Assembly: GCA_034435835.1 (NCBI GenBank)
Contig: DAOTWF010000010.1
Span: 1 to 54,054 of the forward strand
Length of the DNA: 54,054 bases
Reading direction: 5' to 3'
Source of the DNA: CALJTV01 sp034435835
GTDB lineage: Bacteria; Chloroflexota; Dehalococcoidia; GIF9; UBA5629
The notes beneath the pieces are model-generated. The model was not told the DNA's origin. It ran no database searches and saw only the letters and a program-made list of their open reading frames with translations. The position numbers were made by a program, and so were the translations under genes. Below, one piece after another: positions 7,599-16,290 of this stretch. Position 1 is the stretch's first letter; each line of letters opens with the position of its first letter.

Positions 7599-8381
7599 AT
7601 GGCATTTGAGACGATCATTTATGAAAAGAAGGACAATGTTGCCTGGATAACTTTGAACCGTCCGGATAAGCTGAATGCACAAAACGATGCTCTCCGTGCC
7701 GAGGTTATTGCGGCTTTAGAACAAGCAAACAGCGATGGTGAGGTGAGAGTGATTGTCCTCACGGGCGCTGGTGACAGGGCTTTCAGTGCTGGTGCTGATA
7801 TAAGTCAGTTCCCTGAGTGGCAGCCACTCAACGTTATTCAAAGGAGCAAGGGGGTAAGGAGGCCGTATACGGTGATTCGTGAGATCCCCAAACCGGTCAT
7901 CGCTATGGTCAACGGTTTAGCTCTGGGCGGTGGCTGCGAGCTAGCCATGGCTTGTGATATCATCATCGCCTCGGACAAAGCACGTTTCGGACAACCGGAG
8001 ATAAGTGTGGGCGTGATACCAGGTGGCGGTGGTACTCAGATATTACCAAGACTGGTGGGGGAGAAGAAAGCGAAAGAGATGGTCTTCACGGGTGATTTTA
8101 TTTCGGCTGAAGAAGCGTGGCGGCTGGGGATGGTGAACAGGGTGGTTCCTGCAGAAAAGCTCAGAGAAGCAGTAGATGAAGTAATAGCAAAGCTCAAGAG
8201 CAAAAGCCCAGCGATATTGAAGCTTGCCAAGATCGCGGTGAACAGGTCACTTGAGACGCCGCTGTCGGTCGGGATGGAGATTGAAAACGAGCTATTTGCC
8301 ATGTGCTTTGGTACCCAGGACCAAAAAGAGGGAGCCCGGGCTTTTCTGGAGAAAAGGCCACCCGAGTACAAAGGCTTGTAG
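7599..8381 (+). CDS. enoyl-CoA hydratase/isomerase family protein
   Basis: This crotonase-fold protein of 260 residues starts at the ATG at 7599. AGGAGG ends six bases upstream, whereas a GTG two codons earlier would sit inside that site. The oxyanion-hole segments AFSAGADISQF and NGLALGGGCELAMACD are present, and the two glutamates of a true hydratase are visible, in GGCELAM and in FGQPEISVGVIPGGGGTQ. The C-terminal EKRPPEYKG is characteristic. It adds water across trans-2-enoyl-CoA. It probably forms an operon with the SDR upstream, consistent with fatty-acid or hydroxyacyl-CoA metabolism. Confidence 0.93.
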   Translation: MAFETIIYEKKDNVAWITLNRPDKLNAQNDALRAEVIAALEQANSDGEVRVIVLTGAGDRAFSAGADISQFPEWQPLNVIQRSKGVRRPYTVIREIPKPVIAMVNGLALGGGCELAMACDIIIASDKARFGQPEISVGVIPGGGGTQILPRLVGEKKAKEMVFTGDFISAEEAWRLGMVNRVVPAEKLREAVDEVIAKLKSKSPAILKLAKIAVNRSLETPLSVGMEIENELFAMCFGTQDQKEGARAFLEKRPPEYKGL

Positions 8382-8414
8382 CCTCTGGTATAGCGGTCAA
8401 TTTGTTTCTAGTAG

Positions 8415-8440
8415 GACCCACTTTGTGTCAGCGGGTCTTT
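8415..8440 (+). terminator. weak intrinsic terminator candidate
   Basis: GACCC (8415-8419) and GGGTC (8433-8437) can pair and are followed by TTTC, shortly after the enoyl-CoA hydratase stop. The stem is short, so this is a tentative call. Confidence 0.3.
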
Positions 8441-8805
8441 CTGCGCTCTAGGCGGCGCAGGGCAGCGTCGCTGAGTCCAAAATGGTGGGCTATCTCGTGC
8501 TTTACCACGCGGGCAATTTCTGCTTTTATTTCTTCCACCGTGTGGCATTTCGCCTCTATGGATTTTTGGAACAACGTTATTTTGTCTGGTAGTACCAGGT
8601 TATAGCTTCCACCCCTTTGTGTTCTGGGGATACCTTCATACAGACCAAGGAGCTGTGTCCTGACCTTTAGTCTTAGCTGTCTTAGCTGTTCTTGGGAGGG
8701 CCAGTCTGTGACTAGGATGGCTACGTTATCAAGCTTGTTCTTGAACTCTGGCGGCAGGCTTTCGATAGCTTCAGCGACCAGAGCTTCAAACTCCTCTTTT
8801 TCCAC
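8428..8805 (-). CDS. zincin-like metallopeptidase family protein (DUF1025 type)
   Basis: This 125-residue cytoplasmic protein carries the motif HEIAHHFGLSD at 103-113, the HExxHHFG signature of a compact zincin family (Pfam PF06262). In it two His and the following Asp are expected to bind zinc and Glu to activate water. Also visible is the conserved LLGLYEGIPRTQRGG (53-66). The usual length is 110-140 residues. The substrate is unknown for the family. It converges with the enoyl-CoA hydratase gene and is divergent from leuS, so it is probably transcribed alone. Confidence 0.88.
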   Translation of the reverse strand: MEKEEFEALVAEAIESLPPEFKNKLDNVAILVTDWPSQEQLRQLRLKVRTQLLGLYEGIPRTQRGGSYNLVLPDKITLFQKSIEAKCHTVEEIKAEIARVVKHEIAHHFGLSDAALRRLERRKTR

Positions 8806-8847
8806 AACCTAAGATTGTACACCATTTCACCGTGCTTTTTACAGATA

Positions 8848-8876
8848 TTGACGGGACGGGAGTGACAGGATAAAAT
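8848..8876 (+). promoter_or_regulatory. strong promoter of leuS, predicted near-leaderless
   Basis: TTGACG (8848-8853), a 17-base spacer and TAAAAT (8871-8876) form a near-consensus promoter. The start would be at about 8883, only about four bases before the leuS ATG at 8887. No ribosome binding site is seen before the ATG. Confidence 0.65.
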
Positions 8877-8886
8877 CTGCTTTGCT

Positions 8887-11334
8887 ATGAGTACCTCCAA
8901 ATACAATCCGCAGGCTATAGAGAAGAAATGGCAGGAGAGGTGGGCTGAAGATCGCCTGTACGAAGTAAAGGAAGATCCTGCCCGCCCCAAATTCTATGCT
9001 TTGACCATGTTCCCTTACACTTCTGGCGATCTTCACATTGGCCACTGGTATGCGATGGCACCCTCGGACGTATACGCGCGTTTCAAAAGGATGCAGGGCT
9101 ACAATGTGCTGCATCCTATGGGTTTTGATGCCTTTGGACTTCCGGCTGAGAATGCTGCTATCAAGCATGGTGTCCACCCCTATGGGTGGACGATGCAAAA
9201 CATAGAGAATATGCGACGGCAGCTCAAAAGCATCGGGGCTATCTACGATTGGAGTCGTGAGGTGGTGACCTGCTTGCCCGAGTACTATAAATGGACACAA
9301 TGGTTTTTCCTCAAGCTCTACCATGCTGGGCTAGCTTATCGGGCAAAAGCGCCGGTGAACTGGTGTTCTAATTGCCAGACTGTGCTAGCTAATGAGCAGG
9401 TGGTGGGCGAGGGGGTCTGCGAGCGCTGCGGCACACCGGTGATACGGAAGATGTTGGAGCAGTGGTTTTTCCGCATCACCAAATATGCTGATGAGCTCTT
9501 GGACTTTAGCGAAATCGACTGGCCCGAGCGGATTAAGGTTATGCAGAGAAACTGGATTGGCAAGAGCTTGGGGGCTGAGATGCTGTTTGGACTCGAGCAT
9601 GAAGGTGTGGGGGAAAAAGAACTACGGGTGTTCACTACAAGGCCGGATACTATCTTCGGTGTGACCTTCTTTGTACTGGCACCCGAACATCCGCTTGTTC
9701 CGTTGCTTACCAAGCCAGAGCGCAAGGCTGAGGTTGAAGAGTATGTACGGCAGACACAGCGTCGAAGCGAAATTGAGCGGACTTCTCTGGAGAGAGAAAA
9801 GACCGGTGTATTTCTGGGAAGCTATGTTATCAACCGTTTCACCGGAGAAAAAGTGCCTATCTGGATCGCTGACTATGTCCTGCTGACCTATGGAACGGGA
9901 GCGGTGATGGGTGTTCCTGCGCACGACCAGCGGGACTTCGAGTTTGCCAAAAAGTACGGTCTTCCGATCCGGGTGGTGATAGCGCCACCGGGGTGGTCAG
10001 GGCAGGAGCTGGAGGCGGCTTACACTGAAGCTGGCACAATGGTACATTCTGGTCAGTTCGACGGCCTACCCAGCGAGCAAGCTTTTGAAGCGATATGTGA
10101 CTATCTAGAACAGAAGGGCTGGGGAAAGCGCGCTGTCAGTTACCGTCTCCGTGACTGGCTTATTTCAAGGCAGAGGTACTGGGGTGCCCCGATACCGATA
10201 GTCTATTGTGATAAATGCGGTATTGTGCCAGTGCCGGAAAAAGACCTGCCGGTGCTGCTACCACCGGATGCTGAATTCAGACCTACGGGTGAGTCCCCCC
10301 TGAAATACTGTGAGTCCTTCGTCAATACCATCTGCCCCCAGTGTGGAGCACCAGCCAAAAGAGAGACGGACACCATGGACACCTTCATGTGTTCCTCGTG
10401 GTATTTCTTGCGCTATACAAGCCCTGATACCACTGACTACCCATTTGACAAAGAAAAAATGAAGTTCTGGATGCCAGTGGACTTATATACTGGTGGCGCT
10501 GAGCATGCAACCATGCACTTGCTTTATGCCCGATTTTTCGTCAAGGCGATCAGGGACATGGGCATTGTCGATTTCAATGAGCCCTTCAAGAAACTGTTCA
10601 ATCAAGGCACGATAATCTATCTTGGTGACAAGATGAGTAAGTCACGGGGGAATGTAGTCACGCCGGACAACTATGTTTCTGAACTTGGGGCTGATGCTGT
10701 GCGTGCCTACCTTATGTTCATCGGACCATGGGAGCTTGGTGGGGAGTGGAACGATAACGGTATAGTGGGTATGAGCCGCTGGCTGAATCGAGTGTGGAAC
10801 CTGGCTCTGGGCGTATACAAAGAGAGGGCTGTTCAGGCGGGAGCGGAAAAGGAGCTCAAACACCAGCTCCACAAGACCATTAAGAAGGTAACGCAGTGCC
10901 TAGAGCGTTTCAGATTTAATATCATGCTTGCGGCACTGATGGAATATACCAATTACCTGGGTAAGGTTCAAGAGCAGGGTACGGTGTCCCTCTCGCTGTG
11001 GAGCGAGGCGATAACGAAGTTGCTTTTGCTTCTGGCGCCGAGTACACCTCATCTGGCTGAAGAGCTGTGGGAGAAGACAGGTCATTCCTATAGCATCCAT
11101 AATCAGGGCTGGCCAACATGGGACGAGGAATTGGCGAAGGAAGAGGAGGTGACGCTGGTAATACAGGTCAACGGCAAGCTGCGGGACAGGGTCACCGTGC
11201 CAGCGTCTATTACGGAGGACGAAGCTAAGGAGCTGGCTCTGGACAGGGAACGGATAAAGGCTTATGTTGGAAATAACAAAGTTTCCAACATCATCTATGT
11301 ACCTAAGCGTCTGGTTAACATAGTAACCAGGTAA
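8887..11334 (+). CDS. leuS: leucyl-tRNA synthetase
   Basis: This class I aminoacyl-tRNA synthetase has 815 residues, the normal bacterial length. The HIGH motif appears as HIGHWYAM (H50-H53) and KMSKS at 582-586. The CP1 editing domain is present, with TTRPDTIFG and GTGAVMGVPAHDQRD. A zinc-type module (CSNCQTVLANEQ, CERCG) lies before the editing domain. The C-terminal anticodon-binding helices end with the LVIQVNGKLRDRV domain. It charges tRNA-Leu, and a tRNA-Leu(CAA) gene lies at the far end of the window. The upstream promoter leaves almost no leader. Confidence 0.99.
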   Translation: MSTSKYNPQAIEKKWQERWAEDRLYEVKEDPARPKFYALTMFPYTSGDLHIGHWYAMAPSDVYARFKRMQGYNVLHPMGFDAFGLPAENAAIKHGVHPYGWTMQNIENMRRQLKSIGAIYDWSREVVTCLPEYYKWTQWFFLKLYHAGLAYRAKAPVNWCSNCQTVLANEQVVGEGVCERCGTPVIRKMLEQWFFRITKYADELLDFSEIDWPERIKVMQRNWIGKSLGAEMLFGLEHEGVGEKELRVFTTRPDTIFGVTFFVLAPEHPLVPLLTKPERKAEVEEYVRQTQRRSEIERTSLEREKTGVFLGSYVINRFTGEKVPIWIADYVLLTYGTGAVMGVPAHDQRDFEFAKKYGLPIRVVIAPPGWSGQELEAAYTEAGTMVHSGQFDGLPSEQAFEAICDYLEQKGWGKRAVSYRLRDWLISRQRYWGAPIPIVYCDKCGIVPVPEKDLPVLLPPDAEFRPTGESPLKYCESFVNTICPQCGAPAKRETDTMDTFMCSSWYFLRYTSPDTTDYPFDKEKMKFWMPVDLYTGGAEHATMHLLYARFFVKAIRDMGIVDFNEPFKKLFNQGTIIYLGDKMSKSRGNVVTPDNYVSELGADAVRAYLMFIGPWELGGEWNDNGIVGMSRWLNRVWNLALGVYKERAVQAGAEKELKHQLHKTIKKVTQCLERFRFNIMLAALMEYTNYLGKVQEQGTVSLSLWSEAITKLLLLLAPSTPHLAEELWEKTGHSYSIHNQGWPTWDEELAKEEEVTLVIQVNGKLRDRVTVPASITEDEAKELALDRERIKAYVGNNKVSNIIYVPKRLVNIVTR

Positions 11335-11500
11335 TCTCCGATAGTAGGCAGGACGCACTCTGTGTGTAAAGCTGCTTTCCGAGTGAGAGTTTGTATGCAG
11401 CCAGAAGTGCAGCTTTCAAATCGCTTTCTAGTCCCGGTTGATTCTATATTCTTCCGTAAAAAAGGCGATCTTCCAAGCATCGAAACAAGGCGTTGTATCG

Positions 11501-11509
11501 TGCTAGAAT
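11501..11509 (+). promoter_or_regulatory. extended -10 promoter element before yggS, predicted leaderless
   Basis: TGC-TAGAAT (11501-11509) is an extended -10 element. The inferred transcription start (about 11515-11517) falls on the TTG/GTG start codon of the next gene. The -35 region is poor and there is no ribosome binding site. Confidence 0.4.
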
Positions 11510-11514
11510 AGTGC

Positions 11515-12180
11515 TTGGTGCATATCGAAGATAACGTTCGCGAAGTCCAGTTTCGGATTGCACAGGCTTGTGAAAGGAGCCACAGGTCTCCAGATGAGGT
11601 CACTTTGGTAGCAGTTACCAAAGCTGTGCCAGCAGACATGATAAGGGATGCTTATGATTGCGGTATTAGGCACTTTGCTGAAAATAGGGTTCAGGAGGCT
11701 GAGGCAAAATTGACACAGCTTTCTGACCTTAAGCCAGAAATAACTTGGCATATGGTCGGGCACCTGCAGAGCAATAAAGCAAAAAAAGCGCTGGAGATAT
11801 TTGACATAATACACAGTGTGGATTCGTTAAGACTGGCTGAAGTCCTCAGCAAGCGGGCGGAAAAGATTGTCCCAGTGCTATTGCAGGTAAATGTTTCTGG
11901 TGAAGCGAGCAAGAGTGGTTTTTCTGTTGCCGAAGTGGCAGCCGCTTTGGATGACATATCGCGGCTGCCGAATGTCAGGGTGGTCGGTTTGATGACCATC
12001 GCGCCTCTTTTGGTTGATCCGGAGACAGCGCGTTCGGTTTTCCGAAGGTTACGGGAGCTACGGGATCAATTAGGGCTGGAGCATCTATCTATGGGGATGA
12101 GCAATGATTTTGAGGTAGCGGTCGAGGAGGGGGCGACCATGGTGAGGATCGGTAGAGCTATTTTTGGTGAAAGGAGGTAG
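11515..12180 (+). CDS. yggS: PLP homeostasis protein, YggS/PROSC family
   Basis: This is a 221-residue single-domain alanine-racemase-like TIM barrel. PLP would be bound by K36 in TLVAVTKAV. Other family motifs are FAENRVQEAEAKL, WHMVGHLQSNKAK, VDSLRLAEVL, LLQVNVSGEASKSGF, and the phosphate-binding SMGMSNDFEVAVEEGATMVR followed by IGRAIFG. It buffers pyridoxal phosphate and has no known catalytic turnover. The start is TTG at 11515 or GTG at 11518, neither with a ribosome binding site. proC follows six bases after the stop codon, the usual yggS-proC pairing. Confidence 0.95.
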   Translation: MVHIEDNVREVQFRIAQACERSHRSPDEVTLVAVTKAVPADMIRDAYDCGIRHFAENRVQEAEAKLTQLSDLKPEITWHMVGHLQSNKAKKALEIFDIIHSVDSLRLAEVLSKRAEKIVPVLLQVNVSGEASKSGFSVAEVAAALDDISRLPNVRVVGLMTIAPLLVDPETARSVFRRLRELRDQLGLEHLSMGMSNDFEVAVEEGATMVRIGRAIFGERR

Positions 12181-12186
12181 CTCGAG

Positions 12187-12987
12187 ATGAAAATTGTATT
12201 CATCGGTGGTGGGGTTATGGGGGAGGCGATGGTCAAAAGTCTTCTGGCTAAGGAGATAGTTACGCCTGCGGACGTCACGGTGAGCGATATTGCCTCACAA
12301 CGTCGAAAGGTCATGCTTGATAAGTATGGTGTAAAGGTTACAGACGATAATAGAGCAGCGATAAATGGTGCTGATGTTATCGTGCTTGCGGTAAAACCGC
12401 AGGAGTTGAGCAAGGTTCTCGGTGAGATGAGAGGGTTGCTATCCGGTCAAATGGTTTTGTCGATAGTTGCTGGAGCTTCGCTAGACAGTCTGCAAAGAGG
12501 GCTCGGTTATGGACGGCTGGTGAGGGCGATGCCAAATATGCCAGCACAATTCGCTGAGGGGGTTACGGTATGGACTGCGACCGAGGAGGTTGAGGACAGG
12601 CAGAGGGAAATGGCGAGGTCTGTCCTAGGGGCTATGGGTGATGAAGTCTATGTGGATAATGAAAAGTATGTGGATATGGCAACGGCGTTAAGTGGCAGTG
12701 GCCCTGCTTATATTTTCCTTGTCATCGAGGCACTGGTGGATGCTGGTGTGCATATTGGATTGCCACGTCGGCTCTCTGAGAGGCTGGTGGTCAGGACAGT
12801 GCTGGGTTCAGCACGGGCGGTTGAGCTTGCCGGTAAACATCCGGCTGAGCTAAAGAACATGGTGACCTCCCCGGGCGGGACGACAGCGGAAGGGTTGTTA
12901 CAACTGGAGAAGGGAGGCATCCGTTCGTTGCTATTGCAGGCTGTTATTGCTGCATACGACAAGGCAAAATCGCTCGGTGGCAGGTAG
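12187..12987 (+). CDS. proC: pyrroline-5-carboxylate reductase
   Basis: This 266-residue enzyme performs the last step of proline synthesis, reducing 1-pyrroline-5-carboxylate with NAD(P)H. The N-terminal Rossmann motif is FIGGGVMGEAMVKSLL, ADVIVLAVKPQ follows, then VRAMPNMPAQFAEGVT. The C-terminal dimer/active-site segment reads ALSGSGPAYIF and MVTSPGGTTAEGLLQLEKGG. It is co-transcribed with yggS, with a GGAGG at the end of yggS serving as ribosome binding site. Confidence 0.98.
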   Translation: MKIVFIGGGVMGEAMVKSLLAKEIVTPADVTVSDIASQRRKVMLDKYGVKVTDDNRAAINGADVIVLAVKPQELSKVLGEMRGLLSGQMVLSIVAGASLDSLQRGLGYGRLVRAMPNMPAQFAEGVTVWTATEEVEDRQREMARSVLGAMGDEVYVDNEKYVDMATALSGSGPAYIFLVIEALVDAGVHIGLPRRLSERLVVRTVLGSARAVELAGKHPAELKNMVTSPGGTTAEGLLQLEKGGIRSLLLQAVIAAYDKAKSLGGR

Positions 12988-13104
12988 TGCATTCTTACCA
13001 GATGCTAAAGAGAAGACGGAAGCGCTTGCAGCGTTATTGTTGTGAAGTTTTGGCATCTGCTGTCTACCGAGTTAGCGCGATGTTTGACGGCTTGAGTAAG
13101 ACTT

Positions 13105-13893
13105 ATGAATAAGAATGATGGCAAGTTTTGTATTGATTTGGCCTGGGATGACAACGACGTTGTTCCCGAAATCGTTACCCCAGAGGTGGAGTTCATGTTT
13201 CGTAGTATGGCCGAGGCCACACTTTGTGAGTTGGAAGTCCAACCGGGGGAGATGGTATTAGATGTTGGCTGTGGCAGGGCGCTTGATGATGCGCTCCTAT
13301 CTAGAAAAGGTGCCCGTGTTCTTGGCCTTGAACCTTCGGGGGTGATGTTGAGGTATGCCTTTGACCACATGAGAAGAAATGGTGCCAGCGTGATGCTGGT
13401 AAGAGGTGTTGGTGAGGACCTGCCTCTCCGCAGTTCCTGTGTGGACAAGGTGATATGTAAGGGAGCAATTGACCATTTTGCGGACCCTGCACGGGTTCTA
13501 CAGGAGATAGCGCGGGTACTGAGGGCTGACGGGAGGGCAGTAATAGCTGTGGCTAATTTCGAAAGCCTGGGTTTCAAACTGGGGCGGGTGGTATACCACT
13601 TGTGGAGGAAGCTGGGTGGAAAGAATCATGATTTCAAGATGCCCTGGGAGGTTCCAGCCGACCACACGTATCGGTTTGATTATGTGCTTCTAAAACAGAT
13701 GCTTACCCAGCGTTTTAAAGTGTGCAGGATCAGGGGGGTTTCTCTGCTTTTTGGCCTTCCTTGGTGGGGGGTTATTCTGGCTAGGTGTCCTCGGAGGGTG
13801 TCAGGAGCTATTTTGGTGCTGCTGGATAGAATAGCCCGCTGTTTTCCGCGGTTGAGCGATGTCTTGGTGGCAACGTGTGTACCAAGGACTTAG
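13105..13893 (+). CDS. SAM-dependent class I methyltransferase
   Basis: This 262-residue protein has the SAM-binding motif I VLDVGCGRALDDALL (about 50-64), an acidic residue after strand 2 in VLGLEPSG, and motif IV-like VICKGAIDHFADPARVL, which places it in the Methyltransf_11 group. The C-terminal part is long and basic/hydrophobic. The acceptor substrate cannot be read. It converges with a second methyltransferase gene at 13941-14660, but the two are not close in sequence outside the SAM fold. Confidence 0.85.
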   Translation: MNKNDGKFCIDLAWDDNDVVPEIVTPEVEFMFRSMAEATLCELEVQPGEMVLDVGCGRALDDALLSRKGARVLGLEPSGVMLRYAFDHMRRNGASVMLVRGVGEDLPLRSSCVDKVICKGAIDHFADPARVLQEIARVLRADGRAVIAVANFESLGFKLGRVVYHLWRKLGGKNHDFKMPWEVPADHTYRFDYVLLKQMLTQRFKVCRIRGVSLLFGLPWWGVILARCPRRVSGAILVLLDRIARCFPRLSDVLVATCVPRT

Positions 13894-13940
13894 TTAGTGA
13901 CCTAAGGTATTGCTGATGTCCGGTTTCTGCGATTTCCAGG

Positions 13941-14660
13941 CTATGATAAATTGCCGGCTTTGCGAGCATATAGGACCAGACTCTTGGAAAAGAAGCGGTC
14001 AAGGAAGGCCTCCAGAACGCGCACAGGGCGTGGGTTGTGGTAGATATCCCAAACGAGGAACCTGTAGTAGATTGATGTGAGCAGTGCCCGGTTATTGTTA
14101 ACCCCGAACAGGCATCTTAGTATCCAGTAGAATGAGTGTAAGGCGTGCTTGCGGCGTGTTGCGTACACACTAAGGCTATTCTGTTCTAGCTTGGTGACGA
14201 GTTCGCTTTGCTTGTATATTCTTACATGGCCGCCGGGATGGTCGTAGTAGCTACGGTCTATCTTCCAACAAATCGCTTCGGGTAAGTATGATGGGACGCT
14301 GACAGCGATTGTCCCCTTGTTTTTTAGAACTCTAACCAGTTCGCGAATTGCAGCAATATCGTCAGGAACATGCTCCAGCACTTCTGAGCAGACAATTTTA
14401 TCGAAGGTGTTGTCTTTGAAAGGGAGGCTAGTTATGTCTGCTTTGGCTAATGTCCAACTCCCTTTGATTTCCCCCTGTTGTTCGAGGAGGTAGAACGTAT
14501 AGCGAGCTTTTTTCAGGCTTGTTTCATCAATGTCCACGCCGTAGACACGGCATTTATTACGTTTGCACAGTTCCCAGGAGTGCCTGCCCTCTCCACAGCC
14601 AATGTCCAGCACCACCTCGCCGTTTTTGGTCTGCATGAACTCAAAATCAATAGTTAGCAT
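13941..14660 (-). CDS. SAM-dependent methyltransferase (Methyltransf_11 type)
   Basis: This 239-residue protein opens with EVVLDIGCGEGRHSWELC (motif I at about 16-33) and CRVYGVDIDETSLKKAR. It then has ADITSLPFKDNTFDKIVCSE and VLEHVPDDIAAIRELVRVLK, a textbook Methyltransf_11 core. The C-terminal part has several Trp and Tyr plus a basic end. Such proteins often methylate quinones, lipids or sugars; nothing nearby decides between them. It is transcribed toward the gene at 13105-13893. Confidence 0.87.
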   Translation of the reverse strand: MLTIDFEFMQTKNGEVVLDIGCGEGRHSWELCKRNKCRVYGVDIDETSLKKARYTFYLLEQQGEIKGSWTLAKADITSLPFKDNTFDKIVCSEVLEHVPDDIAAIRELVRVLKNKGTIAVSVPSYLPEAICWKIDRSYYDHPGGHVRIYKQSELVTKLEQNSLSVYATRRKHALHSFYWILRCLFGVNNNRALLTSIYYRFLVWDIYHNPRPVRVLEAFLDRFFSKSLVLYARKAGNLS

Positions 14661-14787
14661 CAGGGCATCTCTCTATCCTTACACTGTCTCTAGGAGGTTA
14701 AGCCCCAGCAAGGTGTGCAAGTCCAACACAGCCCAGAGGGAATCTGTCAGTGGTCCCACAAATATTTTGTGCAGGCTTTGCCTATGC

Positions 14788-15054
14788 CTAGGTGGCGGCT
14801 GGTGTTTGACCCGGATTGAGTCTCTTCCATTTCTCCAGTAGCTGCTCTTTGCTCTCCTTGTGTGCTGGGTCCGGGATGCAGCAGTCCACAGGGCAGACCT
14901 CAGCACACTTAGCGGAAGCAAACCAGCCAACGCATTCAGTGCATTTGGCGGGGTCAATTATGTAGATTGTCTCCCCCTCCTTAATGGCCTTGTTTTTGCA
15001 TTCAGGCTCGCAGGCACCGCAGCTGATGCATTCTTCGGTGATTTTGTATGCCAT
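14788..15054 (-). CDS. ferredoxin with two 4Fe-4S clusters
   Basis: The 88-residue protein has ligand sets C9-x2-C12-x2-C15-x3-C19 and C38-x2-C41-x8-C50-x3-C54-P. The x8 insertion between the second and third Cys of the second set, with VGWF, marks the Allochromatium-type bacterial ferredoxin. Two further Cys follow (58, 59). A GGAGG ribosome binding site precedes the ATG. It is a soluble low-potential electron carrier and a plausible donor for the complex I lacking an NADH module encoded from 16291 onward; this link is inference. Confidence 0.93.
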   Translation of the reverse strand: MAYKITEECISCGACEPECKNKAIKEGETIYIIDPAKCTECVGWFASAKCAEVCPVDCCIPDPAHKESKEQLLEKWKRLNPGQTPAAT

Positions 15055-15143
15055 TTTCTATTTAACCTCCTTTTTTGTTTTGCGCATCTAATGGTTTAAC
15101 GTATTCACGTCTAGATGTGAGCAGGTCTTAAGTAATTAGTTGC

Positions 15144-15629
15144 TCAAGTTGAGGTGGCAAATTTCTTTCTCAAAGCATCGGCTACGTTAACCGGCACCAT
15201 ATCTTCAAGACAACCACCCAGTTGTGCCACCTCTTTCAGCAGACTAGAACTCAGGAACTGGTACTGCAGGCTGGACATAAGACAGACCAGTTCCAGATCG
15301 GGCGCCAGTTTTTTGTTCATCATTGCCATTTCAAATTCTCGTTCGAAATCAGAACTCATGCGTAGTCCGCGAACCATAACTTTTGCCCCCACTTTTCTGG
15401 CGAAGTCAACGGTAAGGCCTGAATATGTCTGTGCCCGGACGTTTTTGAATTTGGATACTGCTTCCTGTGCCAGTTTTACTCTTTCTTCGGTGGTGAACAG
15501 GAGTCGCTTTTCAGGGCGGTCATATACTCCGAGGATCAACTTGTCGAAGATGGCTGAGGCGCGCCTGACGATGTCCAGGTGTCCATTTGTTATCGGGTCG
15601 AAGCTGCCGGGATAGATGGCGATGGTCAA
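15144..15629 (-). CDS. coaD: phosphopantetheine adenylyltransferase
   Basis: This 161-residue nucleotidyltransferase catalyses the fourth step of CoA synthesis (4'-phosphopantetheine plus ATP to dephospho-CoA). The T/HxGH motif is in YPGSFDPITNGHLDIVRRA, and the conserved segments RGLRMSSDFEREFEMAMMNK and SSLQYQFLSSSLLKEVAQLG match CoaD. Its start overlaps the end of rsmD by four bases, the common rsmD-coaD pair. Confidence 0.98.
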   Translation of the reverse strand: MTIAIYPGSFDPITNGHLDIVRRASAIFDKLILGVYDRPEKRLLFTTEERVKLAQEAVSKFKNVRAQTYSGLTVDFARKVGAKVMVRGLRMSSDFEREFEMAMMNKKLAPDLELVCLMSSLQYQFLSSSLLKEVAQLGGCLEDMVPVNVADALRKKFATST

Positions 15630-16180
15630 GATTCTACCTCCTTCTGGAATATTGAGATGCAGGTATCGCCGTATTGTTTTTCTTTTAACAGGGACAGGCT
15701 ATCATATTTTTCTTGCAACCGACGCCTAGAGGCGTGTGATATTACGACGATGGAGTCATCATCGATAAGTTTGGAGCTGGCAATTTGCTTAATGATTTCC
15801 TCGATTGATCTGTCAGCGTATGGAGGGTCAAGGAATACCAAACCATATTTGCCTTCGAGGAAGGAAAGGGCTTTGCTGACGCTGCAGCAGTACACATGGG
15901 CTCTCTGCAAAAAGCCAGTTTTGGTCAGGTTCTCTTTTATCACAGCGCAGCATTCCGCTTCCCGGTCAACGAAGTCTACCCATGTGCTGTTGCGGCTGAG
16001 CGCTTCGATCCCTAGGGCTCCGCTGCCGGCAAATAGGTCAAGGCACCGTGACCAGTCAGCGCTCATCGAGGATAGAATGGAAAAAACGGCTTCTCTCACC
16101 CTGTCTGTGGTTGGGCGCACTGCACGGCTTTTGGGTGTTTTTAATAGCTGACCTTTAGCTGTGCCACCTGTTACTCGCAT
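15626..16180 (-). CDS. rsmD: 16S rRNA (guanine(966)-N2)-methyltransferase
   Basis: This 184-residue protein begins with MRVTGGTAKGQLL and PTTDRVREAVFSIL, the RsmD N-terminal signature. SAM-binding LDLFAGSGALGIEALSR and the catalytic LVFLDPPYAD (D/N-PPY for N2 methylation of G966) follow. It overlaps coaD downstream and is divergent from the nuo operon. Confidence 0.96.
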   Translation of the reverse strand: MRVTGGTAKGQLLKTPKSRAVRPTTDRVREAVFSILSSMSADWSRCLDLFAGSGALGIEALSRNSTWVDFVDREAECCAVIKENLTKTGFLQRAHVYCCSVSKALSFLEGKYGLVFLDPPYADRSIEEIIKQIASSKLIDDDSIVVISHASRRRLQEKYDSLSLLKEKQYGDTCISIFQKEVES

Positions 16181-16227
16181 CTCAAAAACCAGCCATTATT
16201 ATACAGCGGATAGCTAGTTAGTCAAGC

Positions 16228-16257
16228 TTGTCCGCCCCTTTTGCTGTATGCTATACT
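16228..16257 (+). promoter_or_regulatory. promoter of the nuo operon
   Basis: TTGTCC (16228-16233), an 18-base spacer and TATACT (16252-16257) lie about 34 bases before the nuoA TTG start. A CAGGAG ribosome binding site is in between. Confidence 0.55.
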
Positions 16258-16290
16258 TTCCGTCGGCATTTTGGGCTCAGGAGCATTTAG

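Noticed and set aside
12066..12413. Minus-strand Ser/Thr-rich frame across the yggS-proC junction
   Set aside because: Composition is typical of antisense reading of coding DNA, and both plus-strand genes are complete.
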